Assembly (NCBI RefSeq): GCF_036711975.1
Contig: NC_091976.1
Location: 5,084,001-5,148,000 of the forward strand
From: Onthophagus taurus
Lineage: Eukaryota; Arthropoda; Insecta; Coleoptera; Scarabaeidae
Direction of reading: 5' to 3'
Length of the DNA stretch: 64,000 nucleotides
Below, piece by piece: positions 55,061-64,000 of the stretch (positions are counted from its first letter, which is position 1; each line of letters starts with the position of its first letter). The translations under genes were made by a program, and so were the position numbers. The notes beneath the pieces were generated by a model, which was not told the origin of the DNA, did no database searches, and worked only from the letters and a program-made list of their open reading frames with translations.

Positions 55061-56435
55061 CACTGTTGGAAATAATTCACGAGCACACCCTGTATAATCT
55101 GAACGCGTGTGTCTAGCGGAATAAAATTTGGTATGGAAGTAGTACTAAAGTAGTATCAATAACGAGAGTATCCCCCGTGAGCTTCGCGTACCATCGCTAC
55201 ACGACGTGGCATGGAGTCTATAAGTCGCTGTATTGTAGCGAGAGGGATGGCCAACTATGCCACCTCAACTCGCCTCCATAGCACCAAAACGTTAGCCGGG
55301 GAAGCAGGATAACGTTGAAGTCTCCGACCAGTCATTTCCCAAACATGTTCAATTGGACTCAGATCCGGAAAACGAGCTGACCTAGGAAGCATTCGTATAC
55401 GATGCTCTTCCACAAAGGTCTGTACAATACGCCCGATGTGCGTTCGGACGTTGTCGTGCATGTATAGGAGACCTGGACGCCGCCGAACATAGGGAAGCAC
55501 AACGGACCGTAGCACCACATCTACGTATCGTTGAGCCATCATGGTCTGCTATACACGCAGCAGACATGTACGTCCACCATGTGTAATAGCACCCCATACC
55601 ATAATGCTCGGTTGTCGGTGGATAGGGCATTCTTGCACGCACTGCTCGAGTAGACGATCACCACGTCTCCGACGAACTAAAATTCGCGCTTCACCGGTGC
55701 TCAATTCGAATCTTGATTCGTCGGAAAACAAAATGTCCCTCTACTCGGCAACCCACTAATGCCTAGCGTTGACCCACTCGTGACGTATGCTGCGGTGCTC
55801 GGGTGTTACTGGAATCCGCTTTATCGCACGACGCGCGCGCAGTCCACTATCTACCAAACGCCGCCATACAGTTCGCGTAGTGAGTGAGCCTTCCCCTGCC
55901 GGTGGCCAAACAGCTCCAAGTTGCCTTGAGGAGGACGCACACGACGCTAAAGCGCTGAGCACAAGAGTGCGATCCTCGTGTGCTGGGATCGCGCAGGGCC
56001 GTCCCGGCCGCGGCTGTAGGTACCTATGTCCTACCTCAGACCATTCTCGCCATGCCCGTTGCACTGCCGATAACGACCGCTCGAGACGACGCGCAATTTC
56101 ACGGAACGATACACCCTCAATGTACATACCCACAAACATTCCTCGCCCAAACTCGCTTAAGTAACGCGATCGCTCATCCATTGTGCACAGAGTACGATAA
56201 CAATGTGGTCCCTCACACCACACTAAAAACGACCGGTATTTTCCATCTCCTTCGGTCTCCATAGCGACGGAATGTTCCACTTGGAAGGGCGGCTCAGTCA
56301 ACAATGCCGCGACGGAACAACTCGAAACTCGCTGAATAAACTCGTCTACAGTAAAGCTTTGTACTCCGCAAATATTATGGATTTATCTTCACGCGTTCAG
56401 ATTATATAGGGTGTGCTCGTGAATTATTTCCAGTG
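55061..56435 (-). mobile_element. Tc1-like element with decayed transposase
   Basis: The ends are CACTGTTGGAAATAATTCAC and, inverted, CACTGGAAATAATTCACGAG, continuing GCACACCCT-TATAATCTGAA on both sides. TA flanks both ends (55059-55060 and 56436-56437), as expected of Tc1/mariner. The minus-strand transposase starts near 56184 (MDERSRYLSEFGRGMFVGMY) with HTH GVSFREIARRLERSLSAVQR, a second domain (RTVWRRLVDSGLRARRAIKR), and catalytic motifs FSDESRFEL, SIMVWGAI, LLYMHDNVRTHIGR and FPDLSPIEHVWE. It is broken by stops or shifts near 55757 and 55545. Its GC content is much higher than that of the flanks. Confidence 0.9.
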
Positions 56436-57671
56436 TATTTAAATTCCGAATTGTCAATAAAGAAAATATACGAATTGTATGTAGACAAATGTCAATTAGA
56501 AGGAAAAATTCCATGTAAGGAAAAATATTACTATAATGTTTTCACTACAAGGTATAATTTGCATTTTAAAATACCCTACAAAGACACATGCAAGAAATGT
56601 GACCAATGGAATATTATTGCTTTGGCTTCAGAAAAGGATCTATCTATTATAACAAAAATAGAGACTGAAAGAAAAATGCATTTGTCTCAAGCAGAAAAAA
56701 TTAGAAATGAGTTGAAGAATGAGGCTTCACAAGTTTCAGAAAATTATTATGCTTGTACATTTGACTTGCAGAAGGCTCTAGCATTTCCAAAACTAACCAC
56801 GTCCGTCGCTTATTATAAACGAAATTTGTACATGTATAATTGCGGTGTTCATCCAATTAATTCCGGACCACCTGAAATGTTTGTATGGAATGAAACAGAG
56901 GGAGGCAAGGGTTCGCAAGAAATATCTACAGTGCTTTACAAGCATTTAAAAAATAACGCTAAAAATTGTACTGAAATAACTTTATACTGCGACACTTGCG
57001 GAGGGCAAAATCGAAATATTAATTTATCAGTGCAATTACTGAAGCTGTGCAATGAAGCGTCTACTGCAGCCAAGACAATTAATGTGATATTCATGATATC
57101 TGGGCATTCCTATCTGCCAAATGACGCGGATTTTGGTGTCATAGAAAAAAATAGTAAACACTCACTGCTTTATGGCCCAGATGACTGGATTAAAATAATT
57201 AAAACCTCAAGAAAGAAAACGCCATATAAGGTCACTGAGCTTAAATTCAATGATTTTTTGTCAACCAAAGATTTATTAGAGCACATTACTAATAGAAAAA
57301 TAAATACCAACAAAGAATCTGTAAATTGGTTGAAGATTCAACGACTTCCGTTCAAAAGAGGACACCCATTTTCAATATTTTATAAGGACACAGCTGATAA
57401 CTTACTTCCATTCAAAGAAATTAACATAAAAAGAAACAACAAAAATGGTAGAAATCTTTCTTCGTTGGCATCAATAGATCAAAAACCGCTCTACAACGCT
57501 AGGCGCCGTATAACTGATATTAAGAAAAAAGATATGATTTCATTACTTCCTTTCATACCTCCAATCTACCACAACTTTTATAAGTCATTACCTGTTCAAA
57601 CGAATACTAGATCGAGTGAAATTCCAGAGGAGTGTAATGACACCGAACAATATGACGTTATTTATGAATGA
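56436..57671 (+). pseudogene. Transposase B, exon 2, second part (catalytic region)
   Basis: 411 residues, open to 57671. It continues YLNSELSIKKIYELYVDKCQ, the knuckle CKKCDQW, YYACTFDLQKALAFPKLTTS, MFVWNETEGGKGSQEIST, LYCDTCGGQNRNINLSVQLL, MISGHSYLPNDADFGVIEK and a basic C-terminal part (RRRITDIKKKDMISLLPFIP). Candidate catalytic acids are the Asp in FDLQ, the Asp in CDTC, and Asp/Glu in NDADFGVIEK. Together with exon 1 and the first part of exon 2 it makes one transposase damaged by a single stop and one Tc1 insertion, both easily traced. Family naming (Sola/DUF7869-like) is inference. Confidence 0.8.
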
Positions 57672-58209
57672 TTGTGCACATACGTTATGAATAAAATTGT
57701 TGTTTTTTCTAGTATTTTAATTTCTTTTGTGAGGTTAACTCCTATAAACTGTACTACTTTTCTTACATTTTCCTTAAGAAAAATGTTTCTATAAAAGAAA
57801 TTGTTATTACTTTTTCACACCGTATTAATAGTTGGACTTGATCGAATTGCGGTAAAAAAAAATCAGAAGAAAAGTAAACTAAGTCCACATTTCTTTCTTT
57901 TAACCGGTTGTATAGCTAAAATAATAAAGTTTCTTTTAAATAACACCTAAGTAACAATAGTGTAGATACTTATTTATAAAAAATATCAACTTTAAAAATT
58001 TCGTTGCCTATTACAAAAAATTAGTAAATGGATCGAAATCAAACGGTCCGTTTTCTCGAAACGAACTTAAGTGGACTTGGTTCACTTTACTTCTGACCCA
58101 CTCATTTGTTTTCTCAAAAACTATATGATGAAAAAATTTCAATGAGACATATCTTTTTTTTAGCTCGTTACGGCAGTGACCAATCCTGTAGACGACTAGA
58201 GGGTGCTAA

Positions 58210-58690
58210 CAATCTCCGGGTCAGGAAAAGCTGCCTAAGGAACATAATTATCGCAACGTACAATGTACAAGCCTCATTGAATTAGAAGAAGAAATCGCGG
58301 GCAAAAATTGGAATGTGCTGAGCTTGTACGAAGTCAGAAGGAAGCAAAAATTTGCACCAAGTAACCGTCTGAAAATACTTTGTACCATACCGCAAGTACC
58401 ACGACCAATAATAGTAACCTAGCAGAAGTAGCGTTTTTAATTCATAAAAAACTGAAAAATAATATATCAGAAATGCGTAATATTTCTCCAAAAGTATCCT
58501 ACTTTACATGGCAAATATTTATACATATATAGCTACAGCTGAAGAAGAAGAGATAGAACAATTCTACGAAGACATACCTAGCGCCACAACATCCAAGAAA
58601 ATCATCACTACCTAATAGGAGATTTAAACACAAAAATAGAAAAAGAGAATACAACGGAAATGCCGTAGGACCTTTCGGCAAACAAAATGT
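58210..58690 (+). pseudogene. RTE-type non-LTR endonuclease fragment
   Basis: Scattered over plus frames: IIIATYNVQ near 58247, EEEIAGKNWNVLSLYEVRRK near 58285-58345, then FVHKKLKNNISEMRNISPKV, TAEEEEIEQFYEDIPSATTS near 58530-58590 and YNGNAVGPFGKQN near 58655. The order and spacing match the APE endonuclease of RTE elements. Many stops; 3' parts absent. Confidence 0.65.
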
Positions 58691-58759
58691 GAATGTAGGA
58701 TGCTTGTCAGTTGGTACAGGCTAGTGAAAAATCAGATACTAAAAAAATATAATTTTGGC

Positions 58760-58930
58760 AGAATAATTATTATTCTGATACAGACAGAAATGGAAGTATT
58801 AAGAAAAGAAAATTTGTTGTTACAAAGAAAACAGGCTGCATCAAGAACTGGTTTCAATATTAACGATTTACGTAGTGGTTTACCAACGTTTGGTGATAAT
58901 TCGAACTAACCTGTTGAAAAATGGATCGCA
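58760..58930 (+). pseudogene. Gypsy-type Gag fragment
   Basis: The plus frame reads EMEVLRKENLLLQRKQAASR then INDLRSGLPTFGDNSN, stop, and VEKWIADLEDN. The DLR-LP-F ... KWI pattern is a conserved start of the Gag capsid region in several insect gypsy elements. Only about 55 codons remain. Confidence 0.5.
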
Positions 58931-58939
58931 GATTTAGAA

Positions 58940-59935
58940 GACAATCAAGTTCGTGTCACGAGAGGCCTCCCTCGGGGATCAATATTGGGACCTCTCTTGT
59001 TTATTCTTTTCTTTAACGATTTTCTTAGGTATTTGAGTGATAATGTAAACTGTTTGTTGTATGCGGATGACGCGACGCTGCTGTAACGGGTGTTGAGTTT
59101 GAGGAAGTGATATCCTCCACAGATCGACTGCTGACCGCGGCAAACGAATGGTGTATTGCCAATGAATTGTGTTTAAATAAAGACAAAACGGTCCAATCAT
59201 TGTTCAGTCTTAGACAAAACTATCCTCTAGTAAATTACTGGGGATAACAGTGAGTCCTCCCGACTTGAATTTTGAGGCTCATACGGTGGTTATTGGTAGG
59301 AAAATTGCCCGAAACACATTTCTGCTACGTAGATTGGTGAATTCTGTGTCGGCTGAGGTGGCCAGAACCTCTTATTTCGCGCTCATTCACTCAATATTGA
59401 ATTATTGTGTCATTGCTTGGGGTGGTAGTCCAGCTAGTGGCCATATATTTGGCTTGCAGCGCAAGGCGGTGAGGATCATTGCTAAACTTAACTATACAGA
59501 TGACTGCCGGCACGCTTTCAGACAACTTGATATTTTGACACTACCATCTTTGTTTATACTTGAGTGTCTTCTGTACTGCTACGATAACAAAGACAAATAC
59601 AGCACGCATGCCGACGTGCATAGTTATGGGACCAGAAACCGTGAAAACAATTACGTTGATTTTTGTCGACTGAGTAGAACGCAAAAAAGTCACATATATA
59701 TTGCACAAATCTTATTTAATAAATTGCCCATGGGCATTAGATCTTTGCAAAAAAGTAAATTTAAAAATGTCATAAGAGCGTTTTTGTTGAGGAACATCTG
59801 AAAGACAGGATTGTAATTGAGATTTGATTGTTGATTGTGAATTTACTTATTGTATTAAATTATATATGACGAGTGTAAGCCCTGGCATATAACACAATAA
59901 ACTTATTATTATTATTATTAAACTTATTATTATAA
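58940..59935 (+). pseudogene. Non-LTR retrotransposon, RT end and C-terminus
   Basis: VTRGLPRGSILGPLLFILFF and NCLLYADDATLL (59047-59085) give the RT catalytic core. After stops, a long frame at 59250-59801 encodes the C-terminal region (IGRKIARNTFLLRRLVNSVS, HSILNYCVIAWGG, LQRKAVRIIAKLNYTDDCRH, LPMGIRSLQKSKFKNVIRAF). The 3' end has AATAAACTTATTATTATTAT, a trinucleotide tail. 5' truncated; jockey/CR1-type. Confidence 0.82.
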
Positions 59936-60337
59936 AGTTCTATTCGGATGAACCCCAATACATGCAATGGTCTGTGCAAAAACCTTATTAACAGGAATAG
60001 CAAAAATATGATTAAATATACTACTAGCCATGAGGTTTTTTTACAAAACGCAATATCTCCACATTTCAAAATATCGTCAATACATCGTCAATTCTGGTCA
60101 AAGCGATACATACGCGTTATATTGTACACATCAAATGAATGTTAGTTTCAAAACGTAACATATCAGTGTTTACTAAATCAAACTACAACTTGTCCGTATA
60201 ATATGAGTTACGGTTGAAGTTACAGCAGAGTCCATGTACTTGCCCCACTCTTGTTAGCAATTTGTGTTGTTTTTAATCAAACCAGTGTTAAGACGACGAA
60301 TTGGTTCATAAGGAACATCGATCTGTGTTACAATAAT
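59936..60337. other. No gene recognised
   Basis: AT-rich, with short frames only. Imperfect ACGCGTTA/ATGTAA-type words near 60110-60160 may belong to the left end of the Sola-like fragment that follows, without firm support. Confidence 0.3.
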
Positions 60338-61060
60338 GGAAGGAATATTACTGAGAGAAGTGTCTGATAGCGGCAGTAGAAAACGGCAACGTATTGAAGA
60401 AAAAGCGAGGTTAAAAAAGAAGAAAAGGTAAATCTTACTGCTAACCCCTTTTTGTACGTTTTGATTGTGGATTTCATTTAAGGTACGATCCAAAAGACCT
60501 ACACTTAGAAAAGCGAATTGACAAAAAGTGTGTACATCCCAATAACAAGAAATTTCAATGTAATGATATTCCAAAACAAATATTAATAAACACCAAAAAG
60601 ACAGTTTATAACGATAACGATAAACTATAGCAGGATGTACGATTTTCTCATTTACTAGTAGTGCATTACCCAAAGAGATATCGTGAACGCAAAAACTCCA
60701 TTACCAAGAAATGTAATTCCAAATAAGATGCAAAGTAAGAAATTATCTTGTTATGTCTATACACTAGTTTGTTTGACGTTTCTAATCATGTAAATCTGCA
60801 CAAACAGACAAGCGTTCTCGGTTTGTAGAACTTTTATGGAAAAACTTCTGGAGGTGCCCTATCGTAGAATCTTATGGATTGCAAAAAATATTAATGCTGG
60901 CACGGAGTTCAGAGAAAATAGAGGTGGAGATCGGTGGAAAAATAAAATGCTGAAGCAAAAAGAAGAGGTTATAAAGTGTATAGGAAACTTTAAAGGGGTT
61001 GAAAGCCATTACAGTAGGGTAAAGTACTTGAAGTAAAGATTGAGAGTACTTGAAGTGCAT
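60338..61060 (+). pseudogene. Third Sola-like transposase, N-terminal fragment
   Basis: Exon 1 (60338-60429) reads MEGILLREVSDSGSRKRQRI then a Lys-rich run, donor GTAAAT. Exon 2 opens at 60483 after CATTTAAG with YDPKDLHLEKRIDKKCVHPN, KKFQCNDIPKQI and, after a TAG near 60627, VVHYPKRYRERKN. The plus frame near 60822 continues VCRTFMEKLLEVPYRRILWI, ENRGGDRWKNKMLKQKEEVI and GNFKGVESHYSRVKYL. The VC-F-L-RI...ESHYSR order matches transposases A and B (VCQEYFLN, ESHYCR). The catalytic half is missing. Confidence 0.6.
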
Positions 61061-61854
61061 CATTGATGATATAGCTGACTACGAGAGTAATAAAGTAATA
61101 CTTTATACGACCGGAAATTTAGTGGAGTTAATAATAATAATAATTTATTGAGTGTAAAATAAAGTTTACAATACGTCAAAAAAGAAAGAAAAAAAATGTA
61201 ATCCTATGCAACAGGTGTTAAAAAACATTCATTTATGGTATAACGCATTTTGCGTAAGATATGTTCTGAGGGTTTCTAGGAGAGTGCCTCAGGGGAGTAA
61301 AATGGACCGCTTCTTTTTATCGTATACACGCTGTTCGTAGATATTGACTGGAACATCTTCTAACAAAGTTAAGAGGAAATAAAAAGAAAATACAAATTAC
61401 ATACAAAAGTATACATTTTTTAAATAACGTGTTTTTTTGCAGAAAAACAGGCAATAATATTTTTTATGACAAGAAAAATCGCAAGTGTTATACCATTTTG
61501 TAATCTTGACTAAACAGGCCATCTTTTAAAATAGCTTGCCAAGGGTGTTGTACTACTCCTTTGGTTAGAAATCGTGTATCAAACTTAATAGACATAAATT
61601 CTTTCAACCTTAACTCAATCAAACTAATACTTCTTTTGCAAAACTAACGACTTTTGTTGTTCGATTTGTGATTGCTATAGTAGCATGGTTCATTAGGAAT
61701 ACATTATTAAAAAAATCACTATTAAATTGCGAATGTTTCTGACCGTAGTACCTAAAGATATGAAGTACGGGAACGATTTTTAACATTTTCAAAAGTATGT
61801 CTATTACCACTTAACTAAGAGACATAGAATTTTTTTCTTATTTTTACCAGAACA
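61061..61854. other. Mostly unassigned; RT scrap and unidentified minus-strand remnant
   Basis: Near 61270-61330 the plus strand reads RRVPQGSKMDRFFLSYT, an RT PQG box from a non-LTR element. On the minus strand 61815-61500 reads coding-like sequence with one stop (IVPVLHIFRYYGQKHSQFNS, then LRLKEFMSIKFDTRFLTKGV, VQHPWQAILKDGLF). I cannot name the protein. An AATAATAATAATTTATTG run at 61129 may be a reversed CR1-like tail. Confidence 0.4.
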
Positions 61855-63045
61855 GGTATGGGTTGGCCTCTTACCCGGTGCCCGCTTGACGTTGAGTTTT
61901 GGGACATTCTGTATACATCTCAACTTTTCCGAAATATAACCGGCAATTACCATTTATATGCAGATGACTCTCAAATATATCATACTTTTAGTCCCAAAAA
62001 TACTTCAAGCATAATTGGCATGGTCATTGATGACCTACGTATAGTTACGGATACGGCCTTTAAGCATTGTTTAAACCTTAATCCTAGCAAATCACAAATT
62101 TTGTTGTTCGGGCCTAGTGACAAGAGAGAGGCTATTGCAAATAACCTCCATGGTAAAATCTCCATTAACAATACATGGGATTTGAGGTTAAGAGTCTGGG
62201 GTGGTGCTTGATCCTGCTCTGCGATTTGATGCTCACGTCAGCTTTCTGATTAGGAAGTCTGTGGGAGGATTCAAAGCGCTGTATCCTGCTCGCGGCTTGT
62301 TGCCGCGCGATGTAAAAAAGATGTTATGTTAAGCATTAATAATAACTTTTGCGATATACTTTATGGACCTTGCTTGACTGTAGCAACATCGAGGAGAGTT
62401 CAGTTAATTCAAACCTCATGTCTGCGATACATATATGGGGTTAGGAAGTACGATAGGATCTCACATACCTTGTCTATGGCTAACTGGTTGAACATGGCTA
62501 ACAGGAGGCGACTACATACAGCTTGTTTAATACACAAACTACTCTGCAGCGGAAAGCCATCTTACTTGCATAGCAGAATTAGGCATCGTACGGACGTTCA
62601 TAATGTGAACATTAGGAGGAAATCACTTCTTGTTATACCGAAACATAGGTTAACCCTATATACGCGATCATTTTCCTATACGGTTCAGCAGGTGTATAAT
62701 GACATTCCATCAGCATTTAAAAAATTAAGTGTATCATCATTTCGGCGGCGTTACAGGCAGCGTTTACTTCTCACGTAATAGTTTATTATTATTATATTAT
62801 ATACCTTTTTACTTTTATTTTTGTACTTCTCGTGGTTCGATACGAAAACCAGGCACCGCGCCTGATATCGCACCATTTGGGCCCTTATTGTAACTTATAT
62901 AGTTTACTTTTAAATAGTTTTAAATTTGAATGATTTAATTTTGAATTTGATGTAGTTTGTGGATTAGTTTATTTTGAGTAATTTAATTTGATTTATTCTG
63001 TAACACATTAAGGGTCACCAATAAAGGCATTTGTTATTATTATTA
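61855..63045 (+). pseudogene. CR1-like non-LTR retrotransposon, RT end and C-terminus
   Basis: The plus frame has NITGNYHLYADDSQIYHTFS (catalytic box), FKHCLNLNPSKSQILLFGPS, and after stops or shifts near 62211-62330 LIQTSCLRYIYGVRKYDRIS, SGKPSYLHSRIRHRTDVHNV, VYNDIPSAFKKLSVSSFRRR, ending 62778. The CLRYIYG-RKYDRIS block closely matches the element at 34680-37664. The 3' end AATAAAGGCATTTGTTATTA continues as a TTA repeat, as in that element. 5' truncated. Confidence 0.85.
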
Positions 63046-64000
63046 TTATATTTTTATTTTCTTCAACAGCAACTGTCTAACTAACTGCGGCAGGTGATTG
63101 TAAAATTTCGTGCCCCAGTAGTCAGCGTTCTTTTGTGTCTTCGCTAACCGGTAACGTGGAATACGTAGATCGTCTTTTTGTCTGGTTGAATAGTCGTGTT
63201 GATCGGAAGTTTTTGTTAATTTGGACAGTTTCTTTCTGGTGGCTGTTATACAACTGAAAATAAATACAGAGGGTATGGTAAGTATCTTATGTTTAGTAAA
63301 ATATTCTTTGCAACTTTCTATGCTTTTTAGATTGAAAAGTGCACGCACTGCTCGCTTCTACAGTAGGAAAATTCGTTCTGCAGCCGAAGACATTCCCCAG
63401 AAAAGGATACCATAGGTTGCTCGGCTGTGAAAGCTAGCAAAATATGTAAGTGTAGTAGCTTCCAAGGTACTAGTAGTTCTGATTTTCCTTATGCAGTAAA
63501 TTGCCCTGTTTAACTTTTTTGCAGTGTTTTCTACGTGAATAGACCACTTGAGTTCCTCATCTATATATAACCCCAAAAATTTTATTGATTTACATTCTAC
63601 CTTCTCATATCCTCTATTAAACATGATTTTTTGCGTCTTCTCCTCGTTTAATGTTAGGCCATTGTTTTGCAGCCATTGTTTAGCATTGTGCATCGATTCG
63701 CAAATGTTATTTCGAAGATCTTCTGGCGATTCTCCAGTTGTTACGATGGTGGTGTTATCCGCGTAGATGATAAATAATAAAGGCCCAAGTACTGAACCTT
63801 GTGGCACCCCTAACTGAATATCGGTCAAATTCGATTTCATACCATTAATCACTATGATTTGTTTCCTAGCTGCCAAGTAGGAATTTAGAATATCAAAGGC
63901 TACGCCCGGTATCCCGTAATAAAACAACTTATCCAAGAGCAATGTGTGATTAATCCAGTCAAATGCCTTCGACAGATCGACACCTACCAATTCTACAAAT
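63046..64000 (-). pseudogene. Non-LTR retrotransposon RT, runs off the window
   Basis: Minus strand. From the edge: VGVDLSKAFDWINHTLLLDK, YGIPGVAFDILNSYLAARKQ, IQLGVPQGSVLGPLLFIIY, then directly ADNTTIVTTGESPEDL. The stretch between IIY and the catalytic YAD is deleted, merging the two boxes. It continues LQNNGLTLNEEKTQKIMFNR, KSIKFLGLYIDEELKW and, after a stop and shift near 63358, a C-terminal part (STRQKDDLRIPRYRLAKTQK, FYNHLPQLVR) ending at 63046. Jockey-type by motif style. Confidence 0.85.

Larger units (their letters stand above)
50621..58103 (+). mobile_element. Sola-like DNA transposon B (outer element)
   Basis: The ends are GAGTGGGTCAGAAGGAGAGT on the left and CTTTACTTCTGACCCACTC on the right, inverted, and flanked by the direct repeat ATTT on both sides (50617-50620 and 58104-58107). 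The subterminal word GAACCAAGTC occurs near 50640, 50811 and, inverted (GACTTGGTTC), near 58076. It carries one transposase gene split by an intron containing element A and by a Tc1 element. The 4 bp target duplication fits the Sola superfamily (from memory). Element B lies just upstream of the first borderless exon seen, probably within that gene's intron. Confidence 0.78.

Noticed and set aside
55787-56264. Plus-strand frames over the Tc1 element
   Set aside because: Complement of the GC-rich Tc1 transposase; the motifs lie on the minus strand.
60254-60673. Minus-strand frame of 139 codons with hydrophobic stretches
   Set aside because: The plus strand carries a spliced Sola-like N-terminus over the same bases with matching donor and acceptor; the minus frame has no domain support.
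1-64000. CRISPR arrays, tRNA or rRNA genes, bacterial operons
   Set aside because: None seen; the sequence is insect nuclear DNA with introns and eukaryotic transposons. The only regular tandem array is the satellite.

Overview
The window is insect nuclear DNA, probably beetle: AT-rich, very short host introns, and insect-type transposons throughout. It holds two partial conserved host genes, two copies of a small secreted-protein gene, a satellite block, and otherwise a dense, deeply nested transposon graveyard. Nothing bacterial, no CRISPR array and no RNA gene was seen.

Host genes. (1) 5.9-6.6 kb, minus: first two coding exons of a mitochondrial ornithine carrier (SLC25A15/ORC1 type); the last exon was not found. 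(2) 12.9-13.7 kb and 38.4-39.4 kb, minus: two paralogues of a small cysteine-containing secreted protein built from tiny exons, all separated by phase-1 introns, each with a TATA box 82 bp upstream of the ATG. They sit in a duplicated block of about 1.7 kb. (3) 48.4-50.6 kb, minus: the 3' part of borderless (Ig and FnIII domains, membrane segment, short tail).

Layout. 0-5 kb: remnants of a non-LTR element, a mariner-like element, a Ty3/gypsy element with LTR, and a Penelope-like element with GIY-YIG domain. 7.4-11 kb: satellite of ~181 bp monomers arranged as ~363 bp dimers, with a ~1.82 kb longer-range duplication. 13.9-17.3 kb: apparently intact Tc5/pogo-like DNA transposon with ~640 bp inverted repeats, inserted upstream of secreted-protein copy 1; copy 2 keeps the empty site. 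18-22.2 kb: two head-to-head non-LTR remnants. 22.2-34.2 kb: one hAT element split by a non-LTR insertion (11 bp target duplication), by a pogo-like element that itself carries a PIF/Harbinger, and by a second Harbinger in its leader. 34.2-38.2 kb: minus-strand LTR element with a tiny membrane-anchor-like ORF, split by a CR1-like element with 8 bp target duplication. 40-45.2 kb: plus-strand gypsy element broken by a hAT and by a gag-pol deletion derivative. 45.2-48.2 kb: C-rich (plus strand) non-LTR element with 13 bp target duplication, whose RT motif is split by a 1.1 kb solo-LTR-like insertion. 50.6-58.1 kb: two related, poorly characterised cut-and-paste transposons (Sola-like / DUF7869-like by inference), one inside the intron of the other, the outer one also carrying a Tc1 insertion; the whole set lies just upstream of the most 5' borderless exon seen. 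58-64 kb: RTE, gypsy gag, CR1-like and other non-LTR fragments plus a third Sola-like relative.

The host genes do not form a pathway. The value of the window is the resolvable insertion chronology, the interlocked antisense gene pairs of the Harbinger elements, the micro-exon secreted-protein family, and the Sola-like group.
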